NCBI RefSeq assembly: GCF_047730165.1
Contig: NZ_CP159834.1
Location: 1,302,001 to 1,366,000 of the forward strand
DNA from: Patiriisocius sp047730165
GTDB lineage: Bacteria; Bacteroidota; Bacteroidia; Flavobacteriales; Flavobacteriaceae
Length of the DNA: 64,000 bases
Direction of reading: 5' to 3'
The number at the start of each line of letters is the position of its first letter. The stretch's first letter is position 1. Positions 8,337 through 16,914 of the stretch are shown in pieces. The translations under genes and the position numbers were made by a program. The notes under the pieces are model-generated. The model saw only the letters and a list, made by a program, of their open reading frames with translations. It did no database searches and was not told the DNA's origin.

Positions 8337-9157
8337 AAAAAGGGATATATATATTTGTCGTTCTACTCCTAGTCGTTTTAGTTCAATCAGGGTGTAAGTC
8401 AAGGAAACAAGTAGTCGCAAAAGAAAGAACAGAGCGTGTAGTGAAAGACACGCCTAGAAAAAAGCCTAGGGTAACAGCACCTGTTGTTGTAGAGCCTAAA
8501 AAAAATGAGACATATGCAGATGTAGTAGCAAATTATATTGCCACATATAGCGAGATTGCCAAACAAGAAATGGATACATATGGTATTCCTGCGAGTATTA
8601 CACTGGCGCAAGGCATATTAGAAAGTGGCGCTGGTAGAGGAGAATTGACCCGTAAAGCACAAAACCATTTTGGGATTAAATGTCACAGTGGATGGACTGG
8701 TGAACGCGCATATCATGACGATGATGAATTACAAGAATGTTTCAGAAAATATACTGATCCACAAAGCTCTTTTAGAGATCACTCCTTATTTTTATCCCAA
8801 CGCAGTCGCTATAAATCTCTATTCTCTTTAGAAAGAGATGACTACAAAGGCTGGGCAAAAGGTTTGAGAAAAGCGGGATACGCAACAGATCCAAAGTATC
8901 CAGATAAATTAATTAGTATTATTGAGCGCTACGATCTAGAAGCATACGATGATGAGGTTTTGGGCAATAAGAAGCGTCGTAAAAAAAGTATATCTACTTC
9001 AGAAATATCACAGAATTCACATACGGTCGTTAAAGGTGATACCTTGTACTCTATAGCAAGGAAACACAAATTAACTGTAGAAGAACTTCGCAGTATAAAT
9101 GGTCTAAATTCCAACGATATTTCAATTGGGCAAACACTATCTTTGCAGCTACAATAA
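8333..9157 (+). CDS. Glucosaminidase (GH73-like) lipoprotein with LysM domain
   Basis: Cell-wall hydrolase predicted to cut the peptidoglycan glycan chain. N-terminal lipoprotein signal with QSGC (Cys21), then a charged linker to about 55, a GH73/FlgJ-like domain from about 65 to 205 with the catalytic Glu in ILESGAG (E97) and NHFGIKCHSGW, and a C-terminal LysM peptidoglycan-binding module of about 45 residues (HTVVKGDTLYSIARKH... ISIGQTLSL). Length and order are typical for Bacteroidota. Its start overlaps the stop of the upstream deaminase gene by four bases and hemL starts nine bases downstream, so all three are probably one operon without a shared pathway. Confidence 0.92.
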   Translation: MKKGIYIFVVLLLVVLVQSGCKSRKQVVAKERTERVVKDTPRKKPRVTAPVVVEPKKNETYADVVANYIATYSEIAKQEMDTYGIPASITLAQGILESGAGRGELTRKAQNHFGIKCHSGWTGERAYHDDDELQECFRKYTDPQSSFRDHSLFLSQRSRYKSLFSLERDDYKGWAKGLRKAGYATDPKYPDKLISIIERYDLEAYDDEVLGNKKRRKKSISTSEISQNSHTVVKGDTLYSIARKHKLTVEELRSINGLNSNDISIGQTLSLQLQ

Positions 9158-9166
9158 AAATATACC

Positions 9167-10453
9167 ATGCAATATAAAAGGAGTAGTGCTCTTTTCTCTG
9201 AGGCACAACAAGTAATTCCAGGAGGTGTGAACTCACCGGTACGAGCATTTAAAGGCGTAGGCGGACATCCTATTTTTATTAATAGCGCGAAAGGAGCTTA
9301 CTTATATGATGAAGATGGCAATCAACTTATAGATTATATAAACTCTTGGGGCCCTATGATTTTAGGGCACGCACACGAGCCCGTTGTTGAGGCAATCACT
9401 ACAACTGCTAAAAAGGGTACTTCCTTCGGGACTCCCACAATACTTGAAACAGAGATTGCTCAATTGGCAGTCAGCATGGTGCCAAACATTGATAAGATTC
9501 GTTTTGTAAATAGTGGTACAGAAGCATGTATGAGCGCTGTTAGACTTGCAAGAGGATATACATCGCGAGAAAAAATAATCAAATTTGCAGGTTGTTATCA
9601 CGGCCACAGTGACTCTTTTTTAATTCAAGCTGGAAGTGGCGCAATCACACTAGGCGTTCCAAATAGTCCAGGAGTAACTGCGGGTACGGCAAAAGATACC
9701 TTGTTAGCAGATTTTGATAACCTAGCACAAGTAGCGGAATTGTTTAAAAACCACAAAGATGAGATTGCCTGTATTATCGTAGAACCAGTGGCAGGTAATA
9801 TGGGATGCATTCGTCCTTCATCTGGGTTTCTTGAAGGCTTACGTACTTTATGTGACGATCATAATACACTCTTGATTTTTGATGAAGTAATGACCGGTTT
9901 TAGACTTGCAAAAGGGGGAGCTCAAGAATTGTTAGGCGTTCAGGCAGATATTATTACCTTCGGAAAAGTCATAGGCGGAGGGCTTCCAGTAGGCGCTTTT
10001 GCAGCTCGTGAAGAAATTATGAACTATCTAGCACCTATAGGTCCAGTGTATCAGGCAGGAACGTTAAGTGGGAATCCTCTCGCAATGGCAGCCGGAATCG
10101 CGATGCTCAAAGAACTAAATGACCACCCAGAAATTTTTAAATCTATTGCTGCAAAAACTGAGCGTTTGCATCTAGGGATGGAGTCGGTCTTAAAAAAACA
10201 TAATATCCCATCTACTATCAACAGGGTTGGGTCTATGATTTCTGTGCATTTTTCTAATGAGCCTGTTGTAGATTTCGCTTCAGCGGCTGCGGCGAGTGGT
10301 GAGCGATTCAATCTGTTTTTTCATGGCCTATTAGCGCAAGGAATTTATATCGCGCCAAGTGCTTTTGAAACGTGGTTTATATCAGACGCTTTAAGTAATG
10401 AGGATATTGATAAGACAGTAAGGGCAGTTGAACATATAGTTTCACAATGGTAA
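9167..10453 (+). CDS. hemL: Glutamate-1-semialdehyde 2,1-aminomutase
   Basis: Makes 5-aminolevulinate from glutamate-1-semialdehyde in the C5 route of tetrapyrrole synthesis; cytoplasmic PLP enzyme, class III aminotransferase fold. The 428 residues have the family length. Visible: VNSPVRAFKGVGG near the start, VNSGTEACMSAVRLAR (114-129), GCYHGHSDS (142-150), IFDEVMTGFR (237-246) and the PLP lysine in TFGKVIGGGLPVGAF (K267). Third gene of the run from 7446; ends directly in a strong terminator. Confidence 0.97.
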   Translation: MQYKRSSALFSEAQQVIPGGVNSPVRAFKGVGGHPIFINSAKGAYLYDEDGNQLIDYINSWGPMILGHAHEPVVEAITTTAKKGTSFGTPTILETEIAQLAVSMVPNIDKIRFVNSGTEACMSAVRLARGYTSREKIIKFAGCYHGHSDSFLIQAGSGAITLGVPNSPGVTAGTAKDTLLADFDNLAQVAELFKNHKDEIACIIVEPVAGNMGCIRPSSGFLEGLRTLCDDHNTLLIFDEVMTGFRLAKGGAQELLGVQADIITFGKVIGGGLPVGAFAAREEIMNYLAPIGPVYQAGTLSGNPLAMAAGIAMLKELNDHPEIFKSIAAKTERLHLGMESVLKKHNIPSTINRVGSMISVHFSNEPVVDFASAAAASGERFNLFFHGLLAQGIYIAPSAFETWFISDALSNEDIDKTVRAVEHIVSQW

Positions 10454-10487
10454 AAAAAAATCCCGCTATTTAAGCGGGATTTTTTTT
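10453..10487 (+). terminator. Rho-independent terminator after hemL
   Basis: TCCCGCT (10461-10467), five-base loop, AGCGGGA (10473-10479), flanked by A and T runs that lengthen the stem. It could also work for the convergent gene ending at 10503. Confidence 0.9.
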
Positions 10488-10502
10488 AGTATGTTGTCTT
10501 AC

Positions 10503-10853
10503 TTATTTGTTACCCATTGCTTTCCATTTAGCAAATTGAGCATCTGTGAGTGTTTTAGCCATCGCTTGGTTAAAAGCCTCGTCATATTTGGCTTTATTTG
10601 CCTTAGCATCTACCTGAGAAATTTTAGCATTATTTACATATCTGCTATAGTTCACTTCTTTTTGTACAAAAGCTCTAAAAAGCGTACGCTCTTGTTCTGC
10701 GGTGAAATCTAATGATTTATTTAATTCTGCTAGCTGCATTTTTACTTTCGCTTCTGGTCTACTAACGTCTTGAGATAAACTCTGTGCTTGCATTTTTTGA
10801 CCACCTAAGGCGATAATAAATGCGAATGCTATTACTGATAAAATTTTTTTCAT
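10503..10853 (-). CDS. Small secreted protein, Spy/CpxP-like length and helix pattern
   Basis: Protein of 116 residues with an N-terminal signal peptide ending near MQAQS, so exported to the periplasm. The mature part is charged and helical, with LDFTAEQERTLFRAF and KTLTDAQFAKWKAMG, paired segments of the kind seen in Spy/CpxP-like and related Bacteroidota proteins. No catalytic motif and no cysteine is visible. Its function cannot be stated. It is a single gene, convergent with hemL. Confidence 0.7.
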   Translation of the reverse strand: MKKILSVIAFAFIIALGGQKMQAQSLSQDVSRPEAKVKMQLAELNKSLDFTAEQERTLFRAFVQKEVNYSRYVNNAKISQVDAKANKAKYDEAFNQAMAKTLTDAQFAKWKAMGNK

Positions 10854-10968
10854 TCTATTTTAATTTAAATTTAAAGTACTAAAATATATATTTTGATTCA
10901 CTAAATTCAATTATTGAGCCAAAATAAGTTTAAAGGCAAAAATAATAGGCAAGTGCATCTCTTGTTGG

Positions 10969-11994
10969 TTAATCTTCTATTGCCTCTAAGTATTCTAATA
11001 ACATTAATACCGCCTCATCGTGCACTATAGATCTACCTATTTGAGGCATTCTAAAAGTAGGGATCGTACTTTGAGTTCTAGACTCAATTTCTCCTCTGTT
11101 TGCGTAGATTCCGGTGTCATCAAAAGCTGTTTCATATCTAAAATCTAAATCAAACATGGTTACTTCACCACCAGGTTGATGGCAATGAGCACAATTGACA
11201 TCCATATAAGCACGTGCACGCTCAAAGATATCATACGTAGCGTCATCTGTCCAGTCTGGTAATAAACTAATGTCTCCAGGGCTAGATAAGCCAGTAAGAA
11301 TACCGCTGTCTGTAAAAGCTTGTAGTTGGTTTTGATTCACCGTACCGTTCATTGGGTTGAAATTCATACTTCTCAACTTTAAGCCAATAGGAAATGTATT
11401 TCCACTATTGTTATGACAGGTAGCACAATCTTGTTTCGATGGGATCACATAACTTACATTCTGAGTCTCACCCGCTGTGTCTATATAAGATATGTCTTCC
11501 ACGCTGGATGTTTCTCTATAGGTTGCGTCTGTTTGCGCTTCGTTCCAGATATAATCTCCAGATTGCCAAAACCCGTCTATCTTCAAGAATACTCTAGTTT
11601 CAATAATTTGCTTACCTAATGAAGGATTTCTGTCATCGATATTATAGTAAAAAGTTTTTGCAACGAGTGTGTTGTCTGGAAAATCTGGCAATAACTCACT
11701 ACCACTATATTCCATAGACTCCCCTTCAGGTAGTCTTATTAAACGTTGCTTTGCTGCATAGTCTGTAAATAGGGTGCTGTTTATTTCATATAGTTGTACA
11801 TCACTCGCGGGTGTGAGATTTGAGAAATCTCCTTGAAAAATGCCCATTTCAGAAAGAGAAGTTTCAAAAGTTAAATCTACAACTTCTATTGTATCATCCA
11901 TTTCATCTACAGCTGTGTAGTCGTCATCGTCACCTCCACAACTAAAAAGCAGGGCTGCAATACTTAGCGAAAAAAGTATGCTAATTTTTTTCAT
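10969..11994 (-). CDS. Diheme c-type cytochrome lipoprotein (TIGR03806/SO2930-like)
   Basis: Predicted outer-membrane-anchored or periplasmic cytochrome. MKKISILFSLSIAALLFSCGG is a lipoprotein signal with Cys19 as anchor, followed by an acidic stretch. Two CXXCH haem sites: CATCH (about 190-194) and CAHCH (about 268-272). Length and spacing resemble the SO2930 / HNE_0200 family, whose electron partner is unknown. I chose the ATG at 11994; the alternative at 12009 is a TTG with the same frame. It stands alone, with no partner oxidase nearby, so its electron donor and acceptor are unknown. Confidence 0.85.
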   Translation of the reverse strand: MKKISILFSLSIAALLFSCGGDDDDYTAVDEMDDTIEVVDLTFETSLSEMGIFQGDFSNLTPASDVQLYEINSTLFTDYAAKQRLIRLPEGESMEYSGSELLPDFPDNTLVAKTFYYNIDDRNPSLGKQIIETRVFLKIDGFWQSGDYIWNEAQTDATYRETSSVEDISYIDTAGETQNVSYVIPSKQDCATCHNNSGNTFPIGLKLRSMNFNPMNGTVNQNQLQAFTDSGILTGLSSPGDISLLPDWTDDATYDIFERARAYMDVNCAHCHQPGGEVTMFDLDFRYETAFDDTGIYANRGEIESRTQSTIPTFRMPQIGRSIVHDEAVLMLLEYLEAIED

Positions 11995-12321
11995 ATAAAT
12001 TTTTTTCAAATGTATAAAATAACGCCCACAATTAAAACGGTGACGCGCACTAATTTGTCTAGCCCAATCTCATATTTTACTCACTGAGAAGTAGCGTTCA
12101 CTAAACTGTCATTTTATGAACCTATGGTCTATTATATGTTTACTTCCATAATCTTAAAAAGATAATTATTATGAAAGCAAAAATGCTATTGCTGGGTATT
12201 CCAGAATTGAGCCAACAAACGAAGTATCGATATTCTCAGTTTTGTAAAATAAAACTTGGTTGATCTTGTAATGGTTATATCCATTTAGAATTATCCTAAT
12301 CGGATTGTTCTTTAAGAATAT
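11995..12321. other. Gene-poor stretch with one tiny reading frame
   Basis: The only frame with a start is a 30-codon plus-strand one at 12171-12263 (MKAKMLLLGIPELSQQTKYR). It has no recognisable domain and may be chance or a remnant. No hairpin terminator of note is seen. Confidence 0.4.
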
Positions 12322-13197
12322 TTAATGCTCACTTTTTTTAAAGCCATAGGTGTTTTGCCCGATAAAATCTTTAGGGAATTTAGCATCACCCTCAAATCCT
12401 ATTTCAACGGTTCCGCTGTCTTCAGGGATATAATTTGTTTTAAAAATATAATCCCAAAGACTTAAGCTAATCCCATAATTCACCCCTTTTTTTCCATCAG
12501 GAAGCACACTAGCGTGATGGTATAAATGCATCACTGGATTGTTGAGGATATATTTTAAGGGTCCCCAGGTAATCTTAATATTAGAATGGTTAAAATGACC
12601 AATCGCTATGGTGATAAAGTGCACTATAAAAGCTTGTTCAGGTTCAAAACCACCAATGATCATTACACCAAAAGTTTTAAGCGGTTTATAAAATATATTC
12701 TCCATCCAATGGTATCTCAAATGAGCTGCAAATCCCATTTCTTTTACACTATGGTGTACTTTATGAAATTTCCAAAGAAAAGAATATTTATGCAGCAACA
12801 CGTGAGTGAACCATTGAACAAAATCTAGAATAATAAAGAATACTAATAATTGTATCCCGCGAGCCCATTGTGAGATGTCAAATAAAGCTAGACTCTTTGT
12901 ATTGATATTAACTTCAGCAAACAAGAGCCCTAAGGTCTCGTATACTCCGCTAATTACGATACTAAAGATGAAAAAGTTAAAGAACATATAGAATCCATCT
13001 AACCAGAAATCACGTCTAAATATGGACTGCTCCTTGCGCCAAGGAAAGATGATTTCTAATATCCAAACAAACAATGAGATGGTTACGAGGCCCCAGAAAT
13101 AGTTGTTATACCAGGGAACATCAAAAATAATAGATTTCCATGTCCAGTCTACAGTGCCTAAAAAGGCGTTTATAAAAACGTCTAAATACTTTTCCAT
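12322..13197 (-). CDS. Sterol desaturase / fatty-acid hydroxylase superfamily membrane protein
   Basis: Integral membrane di-iron oxygenase family, 291 residues. About four or five hydrophobic segments (near 27-50, 70-95, 112-130 and 178-200) carry the histidine clusters HVLLH, HKVHH, HFNH and HLYHH that bind two irons in this superfamily. Substrate is unknown; relatives act on sterols, lipids, carotenoids or sphingolipids. The start is 7 bases downstream of the stop of a decayed rhodanese gene, so the two were probably once one operon; no other pathway gene is nearby. Confidence 0.9.
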   Translation of the reverse strand: MEKYLDVFINAFLGTVDWTWKSIIFDVPWYNNYFWGLVTISLFVWILEIIFPWRKEQSIFRRDFWLDGFYMFFNFFIFSIVISGVYETLGLLFAEVNINTKSLALFDISQWARGIQLLVFFIILDFVQWFTHVLLHKYSFLWKFHKVHHSVKEMGFAAHLRYHWMENIFYKPLKTFGVMIIGGFEPEQAFIVHFITIAIGHFNHSNIKITWGPLKYILNNPVMHLYHHASVLPDGKKGVNYGISLSLWDYIFKTNYIPEDSGTVEIGFEGDAKFPKDFIGQNTYGFKKSEH

Positions 13198-13204
13198 TTT
13201 CTTA

Positions 13205-13510
13205 TCATATTACTGTTATACTTTCCCTTTGCAAAGGTAAAGCATTGTGATAACTCCATTCTGTCCATTAGCCGTCATAATTCTTTACTTTTTTATAGCC
13301 TAAGAGTTGTGTTAATACGAACGTGGTATGCGCAGAACACACGCCGCTATGGTAATACACAATTATTGGATCCTCTTTTGTTATATTTAATCGACTATAA
13401 ATATGTTCTAGTTCTAGGATACCGGTGAATGGTAAGCCAAAGGCAGGCATAAAACCGCCTAATCCACATTCGTTAAGCGCTCTATAACCAATTTATTGTT
13501 TTTGATGTTC
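13205..13510 (-). pseudogene. Relic of a rhodanese-type sulfurtransferase, C-terminal domain only
   Basis: The minus-strand frame reads ALNECGLGGFMPAFGLPFTG then NITKEDPIIVYYHSGVCSAHT and LLGYKKVKNYDG, then a TAA, then WTEWSYHNALPL to a TGA at 13205. Typical proteins read YDGSWTEW, so the TAA replaces a serine codon. The active-site loop should hold a cysteine (VYCHSGV); here it is tyrosine (YYHSGV), a one-base change. Everything 5' of about 13510 is lost. The gene is therefore both truncated and catalytically dead. Confidence 0.85.
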
Positions 13511-13658
13511 ACGTTTGTTGTTTTGGCAAATCACCATAAAATGGAGCTCCGTCAATTTAAATAAATATTTTTTTATATTCGTCTAACAAAAGTTACATAA
13601 AAATAGCAAAAAAATACTTTAACTTGCCCTTTTTACCAGAATACACAACCTTAAAGTT

Positions 13659-14339
13659 ATGACTAAAAATTTTGAAACTAAGTTTACCGCGTATTCATTT
13701 ATTGCCTCAGCCGTGCTACTCTGGTTTGGCTGGGCCTTGTCACCACACCATATTGGTGAGTATATTGTTGCTTCAGATTTTCCTTCTATAGGAGAAAACA
13801 TATGGCTATGGATCTGGATGTATCGCATACATATTTTTGGTTGGGTATTTCTAGGAATTGCAATGTTTGCATTGGTTTCTATAACTTCCAGGAATCCCTA
13901 TCGTGTGCTCCTTTTACCCGGTGCAGGCTTAGTTGTTATAGGTACTTTTACTTTGGCGATTGGAGCTGCTTACTTTTATAATTTTGGAGCCTGGGGCGTA
14001 GGTAAGACAGCAGATATGTCTCCCGTAGCGGTTCAAGAATTCATGGATAGTATGTTGTACACTAATCAATATGTAACCTGTTTTTTTCGTTTTGGGCGGA
14101 TTTTTTCTGGGGTTGGCTTAGTATTACTAGGTGCTGGTTTTGTTAAATCAAATATAGTGAGCGGTTGGTTAGGTTGGTTTACTGTACTCTTAGGTCTTGC
14201 AGCTATGGGTATTATTTTATCGATTCCAGATAACTTTGAAGTGTACAAACCTATATTTCACATAAAGGTTTTATGGATGGTTATTATGGGTGTTTTTTTA
14301 CTCAAAAATGGTGTTAATTTACCAAAGTTAAAGAAATAA
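13659..14339 (+). CDS. Hypothetical multi-pass membrane protein
   Basis: I do not recognise the family. 226 residues with about six hydrophobic segments (roughly 10-30, 50-72, 83-105, 140-160, 165-183 and 200-218), so an inner-membrane protein. There is no signal peptide and no clear catalytic motif; several Trp/Phe/Tyr residues sit at helix ends and there is a single cysteine (VTCFF). Shape and size resemble DUF4386-like or other small membrane families, but this is only by look. It is alone between a rhodanese relic and lysS and ends in a strong shared terminator. Confidence 0.8.
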   Translation: MTKNFETKFTAYSFIASAVLLWFGWALSPHHIGEYIVASDFPSIGENIWLWIWMYRIHIFGWVFLGIAMFALVSITSRNPYRVLLLPGAGLVVIGTFTLAIGAAYFYNFGAWGVGKTADMSPVAVQEFMDSMLYTNQYVTCFFRFGRIFSGVGLVLLGAGFVKSNIVSGWLGWFTVLLGLAAMGIILSIPDNFEVYKPIFHIKVLWMVIMGVFLLKNGVNLPKLKK

Positions 14340-14382
14340 CGTTTTCAAGGTATTTCATTTTAGTCTCTAATCTGTGACTATT

Positions 14383-14432
14383 AGTATACAAAAAAAAGAG
14401 CTACTGTTTAAGTAGCTCTTTTTTTGTATACT
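14383..14432. terminator. Bidirectional terminator between membrane protein gene and lysS
   Basis: Long stem AGTATAC-A run-GAGCTAC paired with GTAGCTC-T run-GTATACT, 14383-14432, symmetrical and with A/T runs on both sides, placed between two convergent genes. Confidence 0.92.
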
Positions 14433-14446
14433 ATGTTTTAAGCTTT

Positions 14447-16135
14447 TTAAACCTCAGAAATAAATAGATCATCATCCGTTTTTTCTACTTTAGCAACACC
14501 ATGCTTCGTTAATCCCTTAATGGTTTTATCCCATTTCTTATTACTTAAACCAGACTGTTCTTTAAGCGTGTTTAGCGCTATAGGCGAGTTAGATTTTAAA
14601 ATAGCTAAGACCGCTTTTTCTTCTTCATTTAAAGCAACTGCCTTCTTCTCTGGTCTCATTTGAGGGAAGAATAACACTTCTTGTATAGATTGATTGTTAG
14701 TCATAAACATGGCTAGACGATCTACGCCAATCCCAATTCCTGAGGTTGGGGGCATTCCATATTCTAAGGCTCTCAAGAAATCTTGATCGATAAACATCGC
14801 CTCGTCATCCCCTTTTTCACTCAATTTTAATTGCTCTTCAAAGCGCTCGCGTTGTACAATAGGATCATTAAGCTCTGTATAGGCATTGGCAAGTTCTTTC
14901 CCATTGACCATAAGTTCAAAACGCTCCGTCAAGCCCTCTTTGGTTCTGTGCTTTTTAGTCAAAGGGCTCATCTCTACAGGATGATCCATAATAAACGTAG
15001 GCTGAATGTATAAATGCTCACATTTTTCACCAAAAATTTCATCCACCATTTTCCCAATACCAAAAGTCTTATCTGCGGGAATGTCTAATTTATGACAAAC
15101 TTCACGCACTTCTTCTTCGCTCTTTTTGTATAAATCAAAGCCAGTGTGTTCTTTAATAGAATCAAGAATACCAATTCTTTTATATGGAGCTTTATAGTCA
15201 ATCACGTTATCGCCAAAAGGCACGGTAGTCGTCCCATGAAGTTCCATAGCAACCTCTTCTAGTAGCTTCTCCGTCGTGTCCATCATCCAGTGATAATCTT
15301 TGTATGCAGCATACATTTCCATCACTGTAAACTCTGGGTTGTGGGTGCGGTCCATTCCTTCATTTCTGAAATCTTTAGAAAACTCGTACACGCCATCAAA
15401 ACCACCAACAATCAATCGCTTTAAGTACAACTCATTTGCAATACGTAAATACAAAGGCATGTCTAAAGTGTTGTGATGTGTCACAAAAGGTCGGGCAGAA
15501 GCACCACCTGGAATAGGCTGTAAAATAGGCGTCTCTACTTCTAGAAATCCCATATCATTATAAAAACGACGAATCACATTTGTGATTTTGGTACGCTTAA
15601 TAAACGTGTCTTTCACACTAGGGTTTACCACAAGATCTACATAACGCTGTCTGTACCGTAGCTCAGGATCGTTAAACTCATCATAGGTGTTTCCTTCCGC
15701 ATCTGTTTTTGGTAAGGGTAGCGGGCGCAATGTTTTAGAAAGCATCTTAAAATTCTTTACTAGCACAGTCTTTTCGCCTACTTGAGTTTCAAAAAGCTCA
15801 CCTTCCACACCAATAAAATCGCCAAGGTCCAATAATTTTTTAAACACATTATTGTAAAGTGACTTGTCTTCTGTTGGACAAATTTCATCCCTATTAAAAT
15901 AGAGCTGAATACGGCCTTCGCTATCTTGAAGTTCCCCAAAAGAAGCTTTTCCCTGAATTTTTTTACGCATCAATCGACCCGCGATTACTACTTTTTTACC
16001 TTCCTCAAAATCCTGTTTAATCCCAGAAGTCATCGCATCTACCGGGTATAATTCTGGTGGATATGGATTGATGCCTAGGGCGATAAGTTGCGCGAGTTTT
16101 TCGCGACGAATGACTTCAAGTTCAGATAGTTGCAT
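14447..16135 (-). CDS. lysS: Lysyl-tRNA synthetase, class II, with C-terminal extension
   Basis: Charges tRNA-Lys. OB-fold anticodon domain up to about 165 (VVIAGRLMRKKIQGKASFGELQD), then the class II core with motif 2 FRNEGMDRTHNPEFT (about 256-270) and motif 3 GIGIGVDRLAMFM (about 464-476). At 562 residues it is about 60 longer than the E. coli enzyme; the extra segment (from about 500, LNEEEKAVLAIL... KWDKTIKGLTKHGVAKVE) looks like a small helical, winged-helix-like domain and is usual in Bacteroidota. A good promoter lies at 16248-16279, which implies a leader of about 107 bases. Confidence 0.97.
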   Translation of the reverse strand: MQLSELEVIRREKLAQLIALGINPYPPELYPVDAMTSGIKQDFEEGKKVVIAGRLMRKKIQGKASFGELQDSEGRIQLYFNRDEICPTEDKSLYNNVFKKLLDLGDFIGVEGELFETQVGEKTVLVKNFKMLSKTLRPLPLPKTDAEGNTYDEFNDPELRYRQRYVDLVVNPSVKDTFIKRTKITNVIRRFYNDMGFLEVETPILQPIPGGASARPFVTHHNTLDMPLYLRIANELYLKRLIVGGFDGVYEFSKDFRNEGMDRTHNPEFTVMEMYAAYKDYHWMMDTTEKLLEEVAMELHGTTTVPFGDNVIDYKAPYKRIGILDSIKEHTGFDLYKKSEEEVREVCHKLDIPADKTFGIGKMVDEIFGEKCEHLYIQPTFIMDHPVEMSPLTKKHRTKEGLTERFELMVNGKELANAYTELNDPIVQRERFEEQLKLSEKGDDEAMFIDQDFLRALEYGMPPTSGIGIGVDRLAMFMTNNQSIQEVLFFPQMRPEKKAVALNEEEKAVLAILKSNSPIALNTLKEQSGLSNKKWDKTIKGLTKHGVAKVEKTDDDLFISEV

Positions 16136-16247
16136 TTTTATAGTATTCAGTAGGCAATGGTTTCATTAATGAAAAATGGTGTGTGCAATACTCTTAATCG
16201 TTGCATTACTTTTCCTAATTAATAACAAAGCGTGTTAAAATAAGCCG

Positions 16248-16279
16248 CAAAGATAGTGATAGTGTAGGAGTGTATCAAA
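16248..16279 (-). promoter_or_regulatory. Promoter of lysS
   Basis: On the minus strand TTTG (16279-16276), 20 bases, TATCTTTG (16255-16248): a full Bacteroidota-type promoter. Transcription would begin near 16242. Confidence 0.75.
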
Positions 16280-16297
16280 GTGAAATTCCTTTTTTAC

Positions 16298-16338
16298 TTC
16301 GGAAATATAAAAGGTTCAAAATTAGCGTGTTTCCGAAG
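16298..16338. repeat. Inverted pair of the CTTCGGAAA word upstream of lysS
   Basis: CTTCGGAAA (16298-16306) and TTTCCGAAG (16330-16338) are perfect 9-base inverted arms 23 bases apart. The left arm is part of a full copy of the window-wide word ATTTCCGAAG. The pair lies 19 bases upstream of the lysS promoter and could be a regulator site or a small fold. Confidence 0.55.
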
Positions 16339-16352
16339 AAATCAGTCTAATA

Positions 16353-16402
16353 TGAAAACGGTTTTGAAAAAGAAGTGAATCCTATTTTTAAAACCGTTTT
16401 TC
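16353..16402 (-). terminator. Long hairpin downstream of the DUF1573 relic
   Basis: Arms around TGAAAACGGTTTT (from 16353) and AAAACCGTTTTCA (to 16402), 13 paired bases plus a further A/T stretch after one mismatch. It sits 28 bases past the stop of the minus-strand relic, where its terminator would be. Confidence 0.65.
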
Positions 16403-16429
16403 AAAGCATTTATAAAAGTAGATTGCTTC

Positions 16430-16648
16430 TTATTTCGCAGCCAGAATCGTTCCTTTTACTTTGAGTTGCGTCGTGGTTTCTTTGGTATTAGACGTCACCG
16501 TAATTGTTTTACTCATAGCGCCTAAGCCATCACTGTTTTGCTCAATAGCCCCATCTCGATGCTCTTCATTTACATTGCCGGAAAATTCATATGGTGCTCA
16601 GGTTACAAAGGGGAATAATAAAAAAATATATATTTTAAGTGATTTCAT
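16430..16648 (-). pseudogene. Remnant of a DUF1573-type secreted protein
   Basis: From an ATG at 16648 the frame reads a signal-like MKSLKIYIFLLFPFVT, then TGA at codon 17, then an open run ending SKTITVTSNTKETTTQLKVK GTILAAK-stop at 16430. The tail is the typical end of a DUF1573 immunoglobulin-like domain; the signal peptide is typical too, but most of the domain between them is missing (about 73 codons in all). The best reading is an internal deletion plus a stop mutation. Confidence 0.72.
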
Positions 16649-16736
16649 AAGGTCTTGTGTGTTAATAGAACGAAGATGCGAAAAATGAGCTTGTAACAAA
16701 AAGACTTGCATCCGACAAATAGATTGGTATTAATTG

Positions 16737-16744
16737 TAATTTTG
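16737..16744 (+). promoter_or_regulatory. -7 element before the YqaE-type gene
   Basis: TAATTTTG fits TAnnTTTG and ends seven bases before the ATG at 16752, so the leader would be extremely short. No well-spaced -33 element is visible. Confidence 0.4.
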
Positions 16745-16751
16745 TTAATCT

Positions 16752-16910
16752 ATGAGTATTTGGAGAGTCTTACTATCTATTTTGTTTCCGCCACTTGCCG
16801 TTCTTGATAAGGGCTGTGGTTCTATTGTTCTTGTAACTATCTTAACCATTTGTGGTTGGATTCCTGGGGTCATTGCAGCACTCATTATTCTTAATAATCC
16901 TAAAAATTAA
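16752..16910 (+). CDS. YqaE/Pmp3-family small membrane protein
   Basis: A 52-residue protein in a frame easily hidden by the longer one that follows. It has two transmembrane helices and the family pattern: LLSILFPPLAVLDKGCGS (helix 1 with the PPLAV turn), then ILTICGWIPGVIAALIIL (helix 2 with GWIPG). Relatives (Pmp3, YqaE, UPF0057) are plasma-membrane proteolipids linked to salt or stress tolerance; the exact role is not known. A lipoprotein gene starts four bases after its stop, so the two are probably co-transcribed. Confidence 0.9.
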   Translation: MSIWRVLLSILFPPLAVLDKGCGSIVLVTILTICGWIPGVIAALIILNNPKN

Positions 16911-16914
16911 AGAT

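Noticed and set aside
12171..12263. A 30-codon gene
   Set aside because: Too short with no domain; kept only as a note in the gap entry.
16461..16688. A 75-codon plus-strand frame
   Set aside because: It is the opposite strand of the DUF1573 relic, which explains the sequence better.
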